DNA of 64,000 bases. It comes from Aeromonas allosaccharophila. Its GTDB lineage: Bacteria; Pseudomonadota; Gammaproteobacteria; Enterobacterales; Aeromonadaceae. The stretch spans positions 59,401-123,400 of the forward strand of contig NZ_CDBR01000105.1 of the NCBI RefSeq assembly GCF_000819685.1, read 5' to 3'. Below, in pieces: positions 1 to 7,306 of this stretch. Positions within the stretch are counted from its first letter, which is position 1. Each line of letters begins with the position of its first letter. The position numbers and the translations under genes are program-made. Under the pieces are notes generated by a model, which was not told where the DNA came from, did no database searches, and worked only from the letters and a program-made list of their open reading frames with translations.

Positions 1-933
1 GTAGGGGCCGCGTTCGTTTTGGCCGACCACCCGGGCGGTGACCGGGGCGCAGGTGAGCTGGGCCACCAGATCCTGAGCGGCTTGTTGCAACTGGTAGTTG
101 ACCTCTTGGCCATAGCTTGACTGCCAGAACTGGCCGCTGCTGCTGCCTACCTGATCCCGCTTGCCAAAGGTCCAGGTGGCACGTCCTTCGTAAACCTTAC
201 GGTTGATCAGACTGCCGTTGATGCCGTCGAACAGGTAGAGCTGCATGCGAAAGTTGCGCACCGGATCCTCATACCAGCTGGTCAGCTGGTTGCCCTGCGG
301 CTCGATGGAGAGATCGTCGATGCTGCCGAGCACCAGATACTGGCTGTCGGTACGCAGGCTGAGCGCCTTGATCTCCTCGAGGGCGCTGCGATCCCCCTGT
401 TGCAGATGGAGCGGATCGATGCGCAGGTTTTCATCCAGCCACTGGCGCACCGCGACCCCTTGCGGGGCGTTGGCGAGGGTTTCGAACAGTCGGCGCGAGA
501 GGTTTTCCGGCATGTCGTCCATAGCGCCATAGCTGGCCTGATCCGGATAGCGCATCCGCAGCCTGACCAGTGTCAAATCCTTGGCGAAGTGCTGGGTCTG
601 GCAGATCTGGCGCTCAGCCTGAATATCGGCCACCAGGGTGATGTACATGCGGCCGTTGCGCACCTCTTCCCGCTTGAGCCGGTACTGGCGAATATCGCCG
701 CCGGAGCGGATCTGGATCTGCTCGGAGCGCAGGCTGCCATTTTCCAGACGCTGGACGCTGGAAACCGCTGCGCCGCTTGCCAGCAGGGCCTGACGCAGGG
801 CATCGCGGGTTGCCTGCTCGCGGGCATAGACTTCATCGCCCCCCAGAATGGCGGCGCTGCCCTGTGCTTCGATAAGCTCGGCGCGGGCGCTCAGGCTGGC
901 CAGCAGCAGGGTTAACAGCAGCGGTAATTTCAT
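1..933 (-). CDS. flgT: FlgT flagellar H/T-ring assembly protein (C-terminus beyond window)
   Basis: The minus frame is open from an ATG at 933 to the left edge, giving 311 codons with no stop, so the C-terminal part is missing; Vibrio FlgT is somewhat longer. The N-terminus MKLPLLLTLLLASLSARA is a signal peptide, so the protein is periplasmic. The following residues (ELIEAQGSAAILGGDEVYAR) are typical of the FlgT N-terminal domain, and a CxP-containing stretch lies near the left edge. In Vibrio, FlgT builds the H and T rings around the basal body of sodium-driven polar flagella. It is divergent from flgO-flgP, the arrangement seen in polar-flagellum clusters. A sequence resembling a ribosome site (AAGGT) precedes the ATG. 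Family assignment is from motif memory plus the flgOP neighbours. Confidence 0.85.
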   Translation of the reverse strand, partial: MKLPLLLTLLLASLSARAELIEAQGSAAILGGDEVYAREQATRDALRQALLASGAAVSSVQRLENGSLRSEQIQIRSGGDIRQYRLKREEVRNGRMYITLVADIQAERQICQTQHFAKDLTLVRLRMRYPDQASYGAMDDMPENLSRRLFETLANAPQGVAVRQWLDENLRIDPLHLQQGDRSALEEIKALSLRTDSQYLVLGSIDDLSIEPQGNQLTSWYEDPVRNFRMQLYLFDGINGSLINRKVYEGRATWTFGKRDQVGSSSGQFWQSSYGQEVNYQLQQAAQDLVAQLTCAPVTARVVGQNERGPY

Positions 934-961
934 AACAGATACCTTGAGTTGGCGGGCAGCC

Positions 962-985
962 GCGCCATTTTTGAGGAAATGGCGC
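962..985. repeat. Perfect 9-bp inverted repeat in flgT leader
   Basis: GCGCCATTT (962-970) and AAATGGCGC (977-985) are separated by 6 bp, about 30 bp upstream of the flgT ATG. It could fold in the flgT mRNA leader or be a protein site; there is no T-run next to it, so it is not an obvious terminator. Confidence 0.45.
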
Positions 986-1082
986 CCGCTGGCCGACATG
1001 GATCACAACACTTGCCGGGTGGCAGCGCACGCTGGCGCTGACAATGACCATTAAAAAGCAAGAATCATGCCTCATTCCCGGC

Positions 1083-1109
1083 TCAAGCTTTGTCCGGCGC
1101 GTCCGATAA
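1083..1109 (+). promoter_or_regulatory. Sigma-28 (FliA)-like promoter of flgOP
   Basis: TCAAGCTT (1083-1090), an 11-bp spacer, then TCCGATAA (1102-1109). This matches the FliA consensus TAAAGTTT-N11-GCCGATAA at 6/8 and 7/8 positions. It lies 31 bp upstream of the flgO ATG, which fits class III flagellar control. Confidence 0.65.
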
Positions 1110-1140
1110 TAAGTCAGGTGCAGATACAGGAAAGGTATCC

Positions 1141-1761
1141 ATGAACAAACTCATCACGGCGTTGGCGCTCGCCCTGGCATTGGCCGGATGCGGCTCCGAC
1201 CCTATCAATCGGGATCAGGGTGACCCCCGCCAGGCGGCGCAGGGGATGGAGCTCAACTGGCTGGTGGCGCGCATGACCGATCAGCTGATGGAGCGCAAAT
1301 CGCTGACCACCCTGACCGAACCCATAGCAGTGGCTTCCTTTGTCGATCTCGATACCCTGCAGGATACCAACTGGATGGGGCAACAGATTGAAGAGAGCTT
1401 TATCTACGAGCTGAACCGCCGCGGCGAGGTGGTGGTGGACTTCAAGCTGACCGGCAGCATCAAGGTGACGCCGCAGGGGGATTTCGTGCTGAGCCGCAAC
1501 TACAAGGATCTCTCTTCCCGTTTGCCTATCTCTCGCATTCTGGTCGGCACTTTCAGCCGCAACAGCAAGGGGATCCTGGTCAACGCCCGTGTTATCGACA
1601 TGCGCACCAAGATGGTGGAGACCACGGCCCAGAGCCTGATCCCGCAACAATATCTGTTCGGTGCCAACAACTCGTTTGGCCGGGCATCGATCAATCGCGG
1701 TTATCTGATGCGTGACAGTCAGGCCAGACCGGGTGGCCATCTGGTCAACCTGACCCCATGA
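1141..1761 (+). CDS. flgO: FlgO, flagellar outer-membrane lipoprotein
   Basis: 206 residues. The ATG at 1141 follows an AGGAAAGG ribosome site; a longer in-frame TTG at 1090 would lie inside the sigma-28-like promoter and is rejected. The N-terminus MNKLITALALALALAGCGSD is a lipoprotein signal with lipobox LAGC. The body (AVASFVDLDTL, IEESFIYELNRRGEVVVDFK) is typical of FlgO, a flagellar outer-membrane protein needed for normal motility and sheath stability in Vibrio. It is followed after 10 bp by flgP, and divergent from flgT. Family named from motif and context. Confidence 0.85.
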   Translation: MNKLITALALALALAGCGSDPINRDQGDPRQAAQGMELNWLVARMTDQLMERKSLTTLTEPIAVASFVDLDTLQDTNWMGQQIEESFIYELNRRGEVVVDFKLTGSIKVTPQGDFVLSRNYKDLSSRLPISRILVGTFSRNSKGILVNARVIDMRTKMVETTAQSLIPQQYLFGANNSFGRASINRGYLMRDSQARPGGHLVNLTP

Positions 1762-1771
1762 GGAGCGAATC

Positions 1772-2197
1772 ATGAAAATCCTGTTTGGTTGCCTGTTGGC
1801 ACTCTTGCTCACCGGTTGCAGCTACAACCGGGTGGTGGATTACACCCAGGGTGGCAAGCCCGATGATTTTCCGGTGCTCAAGGCGGTGGGGTATGCGGTG
1901 ATCGACATCCAGCCCGGCCCCTCCCAGTCTGAGAAGATGCTGCAAGCCATTCGCGCCTCCAAGATGGATGCCTATCGCGAGCTGGCCGAGCAGCTCAATG
2001 GCCAGCAGGTGCGCGGCCAGAGCAGCTACCGCGATCTGACCCAGACCTCCAACTCGCTGGATGTGTCGGTGGCGGGTGTGGTGCGCGGTGCTCGGGTGGT
2101 TGCCTCCTATCCGCGCGGCAACACCTATGCCACCGAGATGGAGCTCGATACCCGCGCCCTCTACAACATCAACCAGCTGATGGCCGGTCAGTTCTGA
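1772..2197 (+). CDS. flgP: FlgP, flagellar outer-membrane lipoprotein
   Basis: 141 residues, second gene of the flgO-flgP pair, with an AGGAG ribosome site 7 bp before the ATG. N-terminus MKILFGCLLALLLTGCSYN is a lipoprotein signal (lipobox LTGC). The middle carries the feature common to FlgP/LPP20 proteins (KMDAYRELAEQLNGQQVRGQ). FlgP forms the outer-membrane-associated disc or ring around the flagellar basal body in polarly flagellated bacteria. Transcribed with flgO, probably from the sigma-28-like promoter; an intrinsic terminator follows. Confidence 0.85.
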   Translation: MKILFGCLLALLLTGCSYNRVVDYTQGGKPDDFPVLKAVGYAVIDIQPGPSQSEKMLQAIRASKMDAYRELAEQLNGQQVRGQSSYRDLTQTSNSLDVSVAGVVRGARVVASYPRGNTYATEMELDTRALYNINQLMAGQF

Positions 2198-2231
2198 GTT
2201 GATGGGCCTGCCATGAAAACAGGCATCAAAA

Positions 2232-2260
2232 CAAAAGGCGAGCAGGGTGCTCGCCTTTTG
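2232..2260. terminator. Bidirectional terminator between flgP and pheA
   Basis: AAAAGGCGAGCA and TGCTCGCCTTTT arms with a short loop, A-rich on one side and T-rich on the other. It lies between the 3' ends of the convergent flgP and pheA genes. Confidence 0.8.
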
Positions 2261-2274
2261 TCGTTCTGGGCTGG

Positions 2275-3447
2275 TTAGCTCCCCATCAGTACCGGCGGCA
2301 CTGCGGTGGGTTTCACATCCTCACTCGGGTAGCAGCCAAGCACCTTGATATAGCGGGTGATCTTGGTCAGCTCCACCAATGCGGCCTGCATCGCCGGGGT
2401 CTGCAGGTTGGCGGAGACATCGAGATAGAACATCTCTTCCCACGGGTTGCCCTGCACCGGACGGGACTCCAGCTTGGTCATGTTGATCTCGTGGCTACGC
2501 AGTACCAGCAGCGCCTCGACCAGCGAACCCGGCTTCTGGGAGGTAGACATGATGAGGGTGGTCTTGGCCGGGATCTGCGGCGCCACGTCGATGGGCTTGC
2601 GCGCCACCACGATAAAGCGGCTGTAGTTCTCTTTCTGGTTGGCGAGCTGCTCGGCTAGCACATCCAAACCATACAGTTCGCCACCGGCGGCGCTGCCGAT
2701 GGCCGCGGCCTCCGGGCTGGCCAGTTCCTTCACCTTCATCATGGCGCTGGAGGAGGAGTCGCAGATCTCGTGACGCGCCCCTTCCAGCTTGCTCAGGTAG
2801 TGGGAGCACTGCTGGAACACCTGCGGGTGGGCATAGAAGGTCTTGATACGGCTCAGCTCGGTCGGCACGGCGGTGAGGATACAGTGCTCGATGGGGTAGG
2901 TGAGCTCGCCAACGATGGAGAGGCTGGTGTGCTGCATCACGTCATAGACTTCGTTGATGGAGCCCGAGCTGGTGTTTTCGATGGGCAGCACGCCAAAGGC
3001 GGCGCGGCCCGACTCCACCGCATCCAGCACTTCGCGGAAATTCTGGCAGTTCACCTCGATCACCTGATCCTTGTAGCGCGCCAGATATTTGCGGGCGGCA
3101 AGGCTGGAGTAGGAACCGCGCGGCCCCAGATAGGCGACGCTGGTCATCGGCTCCTGCTGCTCCGGGTTGAGCAGGCTCTGTAGATAAGCCTGCTGGGAGA
3201 GTACCGAGTCCTCGATGATGGTGTGGTAGATGCGGGTGATGTACTGGGCATCCAGCCCCAGCACGCGCCCTTTCTGGATCAGGGCGACCAGCAGCTCCTG
3301 CTCCCGCTGGTGGTCACGGATGGGGCGCGGGTTGGCCTGTTTGGCACGGGCCACCTCGATGCTGAGGGTCTTGCGTTTCGCCAGCAGGGCAAGCAGCTCC
3401 TGATCCAACCGGGTGATGTCTTGTCTGATCTCGTCGAGCGTTGCCAT
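2275..3447 (-). CDS. pheA: Bifunctional chorismate mutase / prephenate dehydratase (P-protein)
   Basis: 390 residues, the usual length of the enterobacterial P-protein. Residues 1-90 form the chorismate mutase domain (LDEIRQDITRLDQELLALLAKR). About 105-285 is prephenate dehydratase, starting with VAYLGPRGSYSSLAARKY and including LPIENTSSGSINEVYD. About 295-375 is the regulatory ACT domain with the phenylalanine-binding ESRP motif (LESRPVQGNPW). It converts chorismate to prephenate and on to phenylpyruvate in phenylalanine synthesis in the cytoplasm, with feedback by phenylalanine. The leader contains a Phe-rich peptide and attenuator, annotated separately. Confidence 0.97.
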   Translation of the reverse strand: MATLDEIRQDITRLDQELLALLAKRKTLSIEVARAKQANPRPIRDHQREQELLVALIQKGRVLGLDAQYITRIYHTIIEDSVLSQQAYLQSLLNPEQQEPMTSVAYLGPRGSYSSLAARKYLARYKDQVIEVNCQNFREVLDAVESGRAAFGVLPIENTSSGSINEVYDVMQHTSLSIVGELTYPIEHCILTAVPTELSRIKTFYAHPQVFQQCSHYLSKLEGARHEICDSSSSAMMKVKELASPEAAAIGSAAGGELYGLDVLAEQLANQKENYSRFIVVARKPIDVAPQIPAKTTLIMSTSQKPGSLVEALLVLRSHEINMTKLESRPVQGNPWEEMFYLDVSANLQTPAMQAALVELTKITRYIKVLGCYPSEDVKPTAVPPVLMGS

Positions 3448-3485
3448 GATTGTTCCCTATCCAAGTAATCGATTGATATTAATGC

Positions 3486-3512
3486 AAAAAAAAGCCTCCG
3501 CTAGGGGAGGCT
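3486..3512 (-). terminator. pheA attenuator terminator
   Basis: On the minus strand AGCCTCC, a 6-nt loop and GGAGGCT are followed by a run of eight T. It lies between the leader peptide and pheA. The 5' arm can instead pair with AGGGAAGGC at the end of the leader peptide (8 of 9 pairs), giving an antiterminator. An upstream hairpin (TCTTTGCTTTC with GAAAGCAAAGA) overlaps the Phe codons. Confidence 0.88.
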
Positions 3513-3555
3513 CGATTCGTCTTTGCTTTCTGCTCACACGACGACAGGCCTTCCC

Positions 3556-3603
3556 TCAAGCGGGCCGGATAAACGAGAAAGCAAAGAAGAATGTTGGCTG
3601 CAT
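3556..3603 (-). CDS. pheL: PheL leader peptide
   Basis: A 15-codon reading frame, MQPTFFFAFSFIRPA, with five phenylalanines in eight residues, ending about 45 bases before the attenuator hairpin. It is the counterpart of E. coli PheL (same length, Phe-rich, same place), although the sequence differs. By established attenuation logic, ribosome stalling on the Phe codons when charged tRNA-Phe is scarce favours the antiterminator and pheA expression. Confidence 0.9.
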   Translation of the reverse strand: MQPTFFFAFSFIRPA

Positions 3604-3778
3604 GGTCAAAATCCTGATGGTAACGCCCTAACCATTAAGGGATTTGCCGGTCTGATGCAAGTAAAACTTGCCCGCGGGCGGGGATGGGGGCAGGGTATCC
3701 GGTTAAGAAAATGGCGTGTGAATGATGTTCTGTTGACGCTGTTTTGACGACTGAAACGCAGTGGGGGAGGTAAAGACG

Positions 3779-4390
3779 ATGGCGATTATTTTCGATCTGG
3801 GACGGGTGGTGGTGAGCTGGGATCCGGTCGGCATAGTGCGTTCGGTGCGTGGCTCGCAAGGAGCCGAACAGCTGGCGGAACAGCTCTTTAACCACCCGGA
3901 CTGGCTGGAGGTGGACAGAGGCACCATGTCGCTCAACACCATGGCCCGCGAAGCGCAAGCGCGCACCGGCCTCACGGCGGCGGAGAATCTGGCCATTTTG
4001 CAGGCGGTGCCCGCCTCCCTGCAGCCAGATCCCGCTATGCTAACCCTGATAGCCGAGCTGCACGGGGCGGGGCACACCCTGTATGCCCTCTCCAACATGG
4101 GCCATGCCAGCATCGACTGGCTGGAGCAGCATCAGGATTTCTGGCGCTTCTTCAGCGGCAAGGTGGTCTCGGCGCGGGTGCGGATGATGAAGCCGGAGCC
4201 GGATATCTATCGCTATCTGCTGGTGTCGTTCGATCTGAAACCGGCAGAGTGCCTCTTCATCGATGACAGTCCCGCCAACATTGCGGCCGCCGAGGCCCTC
4301 GGCATCAGGGGGATCGTCTTCACCAACGCGGCAAGTTGCCGCCAGCAGTTGGGTGAGTTGGGCTGTTTGCCCACCACCGGCAAGGGGTGA
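3779..4390 (+). CDS. HAD-superfamily phosphatase, YihX-like
   Basis: 203 residues. The start is the ATG at 3779 behind GGGGGAGG; an in-frame GTG at 3761 is unlikely. Motif I is IIFDLGRVVVSWD (nucleophile D6, with Gly at the usual second Asp position, as in YihX FDLGNV). Motif II is LYALSNM, motif III the K in KPEPDIYRYLL, and motif IV LFIDDSPANI. The cap is the small helical type of subfamily IA. This resembles E. coli YihX, a sugar-1-phosphate phosphatase; the true substrate cannot be read from sequence. It is followed after 18 bp by a small unknown gene. Confidence 0.8.
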   Translation: MAIIFDLGRVVVSWDPVGIVRSVRGSQGAEQLAEQLFNHPDWLEVDRGTMSLNTMAREAQARTGLTAAENLAILQAVPASLQPDPAMLTLIAELHGAGHTLYALSNMGHASIDWLEQHQDFWRFFSGKVVSARVRMMKPEPDIYRYLLVSFDLKPAECLFIDDSPANIAAAEALGIRGIVFTNAASCRQQLGELGCLPTTGKG

Positions 4391-4408
4391 TGCCCCTGTG
4401 GGAGCACT

Positions 4409-4687
4409 ATGGAGCATGGCCGGTTTCGCAACTGGTTGAGTCACTATCCCGAGGCGACCCTGATCATCGCCTGCAAGGATGGCAGCGGATATCAGCTCTG
4501 CATCGAGGCGGAAGGGGAGTGCCTCTGTCTGACCGACAGCGAGGGAGGGCGCCTGACCTTCATCTCGCTGGAGCAGGCACAGGGTTTCTTGCGGGCCCAT
4601 CAGGTTTGTCAGGCCAGATTGCGAATTTATGACGCCCAAAATGAAGATTTAGCGGCAGAATCACAGGAAATAATCATCAAGTTTTAA
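4409..4687 (+). CDS. Small hypothetical protein, possibly DUF6482-like
   Basis: 92 residues, beginning MEHGRFRNWLSHYPEATLII, with a GGAG ribosome site just upstream and only 18 bp from the HAD gene, so probably co-transcribed. It is acidic, has no signal peptide or membrane segment, and contains a YQLCIEAEGE strand pattern and a C-terminal helix. It faintly recalls short DUF6482 proteins, but that link is from memory. Function unknown. Confidence 0.6.
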   Translation: MEHGRFRNWLSHYPEATLIIACKDGSGYQLCIEAEGECLCLTDSEGGRLTFISLEQAQGFLRAHQVCQARLRIYDAQNEDLAAESQEIIIKF

Positions 4688-4766
4688 TTTTAACCGGACT
4701 CTGTAAGGGTCTATTCAGCTTGTTTCCCGCACAATGCTGCACCTGTTCATCATTCGGAGCTGTTTA

Positions 4767-5603
4767 ATGGGTGCCAATGTTGTTGTACTGAATCAGGGAT
4801 ATGATCACTCTTTTCAAGCCAGGGAACAGCTGCTGATTGAGCGACTGGCCAGTTTTGACGAGCTGATTGTCTCTTTTTCGGGACGGTTGGAATCCTGCTA
4901 CAGCATCGATCTGTGCCGTGCCAGCGGCGTCAAGATCCGCGCCATCACCCTCGATAACCCGACCCGCAGCCGCAGCGAAGTGGCTCGAGCCCGCCGTTAT
5001 TGCCAGCGTTATGGCATCGAGCACTGGATCGTCAAGAGCGACGAGATCGTCTTCTGTGATCGCCTGCCAAATATGGAAGGGCTGATCGACCCGGTTCGCC
5101 GCATTGGTGAGCATGTGCAGAGCCGTCCCGAGTGGGCACACCTGCCCTTGCTGATCCCCGCGGCAGTAGAGGAGCGGGATGACTATCTGGCTCAGTTTGG
5201 TTCTCTGCCTGCCAATACCATCTGGTTTTTTGCCGACAACGGGGTGATGAGCCGCGATTTTCGCTATGGCTTCAACAAGCGTCAGCTCGGCCGCTGGGGC
5301 AAGGGGAGCAACGGTTGCCTGAGCAATCGCTTCACCAATCCACGGCTGCTCAAACAGCGCTATCTGCGGATGGTGGATCAGGCCGAGCAGATACTGGCCG
5401 ACATGGGGCTGGATGAGGCGCAGGTCTTTTTCCATACCCTGTGCGACTGTTCCACTACCCTGGCCCGAGTGCGTCTGCCCGAGCATCAGCGTGCGCAGGC
5501 CTTTGATATGCAATCGGATATTTTGTCTGCTCTCAAGGGAACCGAGTTCGATCTGGTGACTCTGGATATGGCGCAGAAAGAGCGGCACGATCTCGCCATC
5601 TAG
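4767..5603 (+). CDS. LarE-like adenine-nucleotide hydrolase-fold protein with altered PP-loop
   Basis: 278 residues from the ATG at 4767 (CGGAG ribosome site 6 bp upstream); an in-frame ATG at 4734 lacks one. Residues 33-80 follow the ATP-pyrophosphatase plan of LarE/NadE proteins: VSFSGRLESCYS stands where SGGVDSS is expected, then ITLDNPTRSRSEVARA as in LarE (TADSPTIPREEL). Around residue 184, GCLSNRF matches the LarE CLASR motif whose cysteine donates sulfur in LarE, followed by a LarE-like C-terminal RYLRMVDQAEQIL...ARVRLP. LarE makes the nickel-pincer cofactor by sacrificing cysteine sulfur. The changed PP-loop (G-R-L-E for G-G-V-D) suggests altered or lost ATP chemistry. No larB or larC nearby. 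Confidence 0.65.
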   Translation: MGANVVVLNQGYDHSFQAREQLLIERLASFDELIVSFSGRLESCYSIDLCRASGVKIRAITLDNPTRSRSEVARARRYCQRYGIEHWIVKSDEIVFCDRLPNMEGLIDPVRRIGEHVQSRPEWAHLPLLIPAAVEERDDYLAQFGSLPANTIWFFADNGVMSRDFRYGFNKRQLGRWGKGSNGCLSNRFTNPRLLKQRYLRMVDQAEQILADMGLDEAQVFFHTLCDCSTTLARVRLPEHQRAQAFDMQSDILSALKGTEFDLVTLDMAQKERHDLAI

Positions 5604-5706
5604 CTTGCGGGAGGATCGGGGGGCAAGAACGTGAGTGCTGTCATAGGCAAGGGGTAACGGGACTGTTTATACTGTCGCCCTTTCATCCGTTACCGAGCTT
5701 CGCCCT

Positions 5707-6279
5707 ATGAAACCCTTGTCCCGTCTGCTGGTTGCCCTGTGTCTCACTCCCGTGCTGGCACAGGCGGCTCCTCTCTCTCAGGTGACGCTGCCCGATGGCC
5801 GGCAGGTTCAACTCAACGATGACTTCACCTGGGAGTATCTGGTGGTCAAACCGGCAGAACCCGTGCAGGGCGTTGCTGCCGAGGGGAACGCGGGGGCCGT
5901 GGTGGCGGTCGCTGCCCCGGTGCTGACCGATCAGGCCAAGGCCAATCCGGACCTGCTCGCCCAGATGGCGCGCGACGGTGTGCTGGTCAAGCTGGACAAA
6001 ATCGAGGGATCTGACCCGCTGGCGCTGACCTTTATGGTGAGCAATACCGGTAGCCGCAATGTGGTCGGGGTGCGTGGCATGGTGACCCTGTTTAGTGCTG
6101 ACGGGGTGCAGCTGAGCCGTCAGGAGGCCCGCTTCTGGGTCGCCGAGAACCGCCTGCCGGAGACCTATCTGCGCAAGGGGCAAGTCCGTCCATCGCTCGC
6201 CCTCGAGATCCCCCGTCCTGCCGGATTGAGCGGTCAGCCGCTGGTGCGGGTCGATATTGACGAGGTGGTCTTCCGCTGA
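5707..6279 (+). CDS. Periplasmic DUF3157-like protein
   Basis: 190 residues with a clear signal peptide (MKPLSRLLVALCLTPVLAQA). The mature start TLPDGRQVQLNDDFTWEYL is the short strand motif found at the N-terminus of DUF3157 proteins of Vibrio and Aeromonas. The C-terminal two thirds look like an all-beta domain (LALTFMVSNTGSRNVVGVRG). It stands alone, with a possible -10 TATACT about 40 bp upstream. Family assignment is from memory; function unknown. Confidence 0.7.
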   Translation: MKPLSRLLVALCLTPVLAQAAPLSQVTLPDGRQVQLNDDFTWEYLVVKPAEPVQGVAAEGNAGAVVAVAAPVLTDQAKANPDLLAQMARDGVLVKLDKIEGSDPLALTFMVSNTGSRNVVGVRGMVTLFSADGVQLSRQEARFWVAENRLPETYLRKGQVRPSLALEIPRPAGLSGQPLVRVDIDEVVFR

Positions 6280-6291
6280 TTTTTCGCGGAT

Positions 6292-6317
6292 CCGGCCCAT
6301 GCAAACCGTGTGGGCCG
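6292..6317. repeat. Inverted repeat after DUF3157-like gene
   Basis: CCGGCCCA and TGGGCCGG arms with about a 10-nt loop, 13 bp after the stop codon. It could act as an RNA 3'-end structure, but no T-run follows. A second perfect 8-bp repeat (GCTTGCCG/CGGCAAGC) lies near 6380-6400. Confidence 0.4.
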
Positions 6318-6468
6318 GCAACTTGTTGCCGCTGTCACCCCCAGCAATATCTGCTTACATCTGACATGGTTTTGCAACAGCTTGCCGCTCGGCAAGCAGG
6401 GAACCTCGCCGCACAATGACTCCATACCAGCTCGCTAGCAACGGGCCCAATCACATGGAGTTATCATC

Positions 6469-7119
6469 ATGAAAAAAGCAACTATCTCTCTTCTGGTTCT
6501 GGCCGGGTTTGCCTCTACTTCTGCCATGGCGCAGGATGCCTTCAGCTACGCCAAGGGCGGCCTGACCTGGGCACACACCAAATCCGACTATCTGAGCCAC
6601 AACAAGATTCTGTTCCCCCGTGATGCCAGCAGTGAGGGGACTCGCGATTTTGGTGGTGTGACGCTGGATCTCTCCAAATCGTTCGCCAACAACTTCTACG
6701 GCCGTCTGCTCTCCGAGGGCACCTCTGCCCAGCACGGCAATGACAGCATGGGGATTGGCAGCCTGGGTATCGGTGTCTTCACTCCGCTCAGTACCGGCCT
6801 GAATCTCTACGGTGAAACCGGTCTGATGGGCTACACCATGGAGCGCGAGCAGGGCTATGACCTCAAGGGTTGGGATATTGTCACCCGCAAGAGCGACGGC
6901 AGCATGTACGGTGAAGTGGGTCTGCGCTACGACATCGGCGATATCGAGCTCTCCACCGCCTATCGCTACGCCAACATGACCGACGATATGCACGACTTCA
7001 AGGTGGGCGGTGCCTACAAGCTCAACCAGAACTGGGCGCTGACTGCCGATTACACCTATCGTAACTGGGATCTGCAAAAAGGCTCCATCTCCAGCCTGGG
7101 TGTGAAGTACAGCTTCTAA
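6469..7119 (+). CDS. Outer-membrane beta-barrel protein
   Basis: 216 residues. Signal peptide MKKATISLLVLAGFASTSAMA, then alternating polar and aromatic strands (YGRLLSEGT, LYGETGLMGY, YGEVGLRYDIG, ALTADYTYRNW), ending GVKYSF, the C-terminal aromatic needed for BAM-mediated insertion. Length and strand count suggest a small 8- to 10-stranded barrel of the OmpX/OmpA-barrel kind, possibly close to YfaZ; the ligand or role cannot be told. A GGAG ribosome site precedes the ATG and a strong terminator follows, so it is a single-gene unit. Confidence 0.75.
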   Translation: MKKATISLLVLAGFASTSAMAQDAFSYAKGGLTWAHTKSDYLSHNKILFPRDASSEGTRDFGGVTLDLSKSFANNFYGRLLSEGTSAQHGNDSMGIGSLGIGVFTPLSTGLNLYGETGLMGYTMEREQGYDLKGWDIVTRKSDGSMYGEVGLRYDIGDIELSTAYRYANMTDDMHDFKVGGAYKLNQNWALTADYTYRNWDLQKGSISSLGVKYSF

Positions 7120-7155
7120 TCCCCCTTCCTGTAGTCCGTAGTGTCTTGATTTTTG

Positions 7156-7181
7156 CCCATGGCGTTCGCCATGGGTTTTTT
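7156..7181 (+). terminator. Intrinsic terminator of the outer-membrane barrel gene
   Basis: CCCATGGCG, TT loop, CGCCATGGG, followed by six T. Confidence 0.85.
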
Positions 7182-7232
7182 CGTTTTGCGGTGATCCCTT
7201 TCTTCTCCTTGTGTCGTATCAGTCCGCAATAG

Positions 7233-7306
7233 TTATACAACTTCCATTTATTTGTATAACTGCTATAACTGAATCAAGACTTATACAAGGGGTGATGTCA
7301 TGTACA
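7233..7306 (+). promoter_or_regulatory. Paired TATACA/TGTATA operator-like sites upstream of the DUF523/DUF1722 gene
   Basis: Half-sites TATACA (7234-7239), TGTATA (7253-7258), TATACA (7282-7287) and TGTACA (7301-7306, overlapping the start codon). The first two form a 10-bp inverted repeat AGTTATACAA...TTGTATAACT. Members of each pair are 19 bp apart. T(G/A)TACA-type sites with a spacer of about 12 bp are known, from memory, for LitR-family MerR regulators, and such a regulator is encoded just downstream. A possible -10 (TATAAC, 7264-7269) lies between the pairs. Confidence 0.6.

Noticed and set aside
1114..1812. 232-codon minus-strand frame opposite flgO
   Set aside because: Antisense shadow of flgO: His/Gln/Arg-rich translation typical of reversed high-GC genes.
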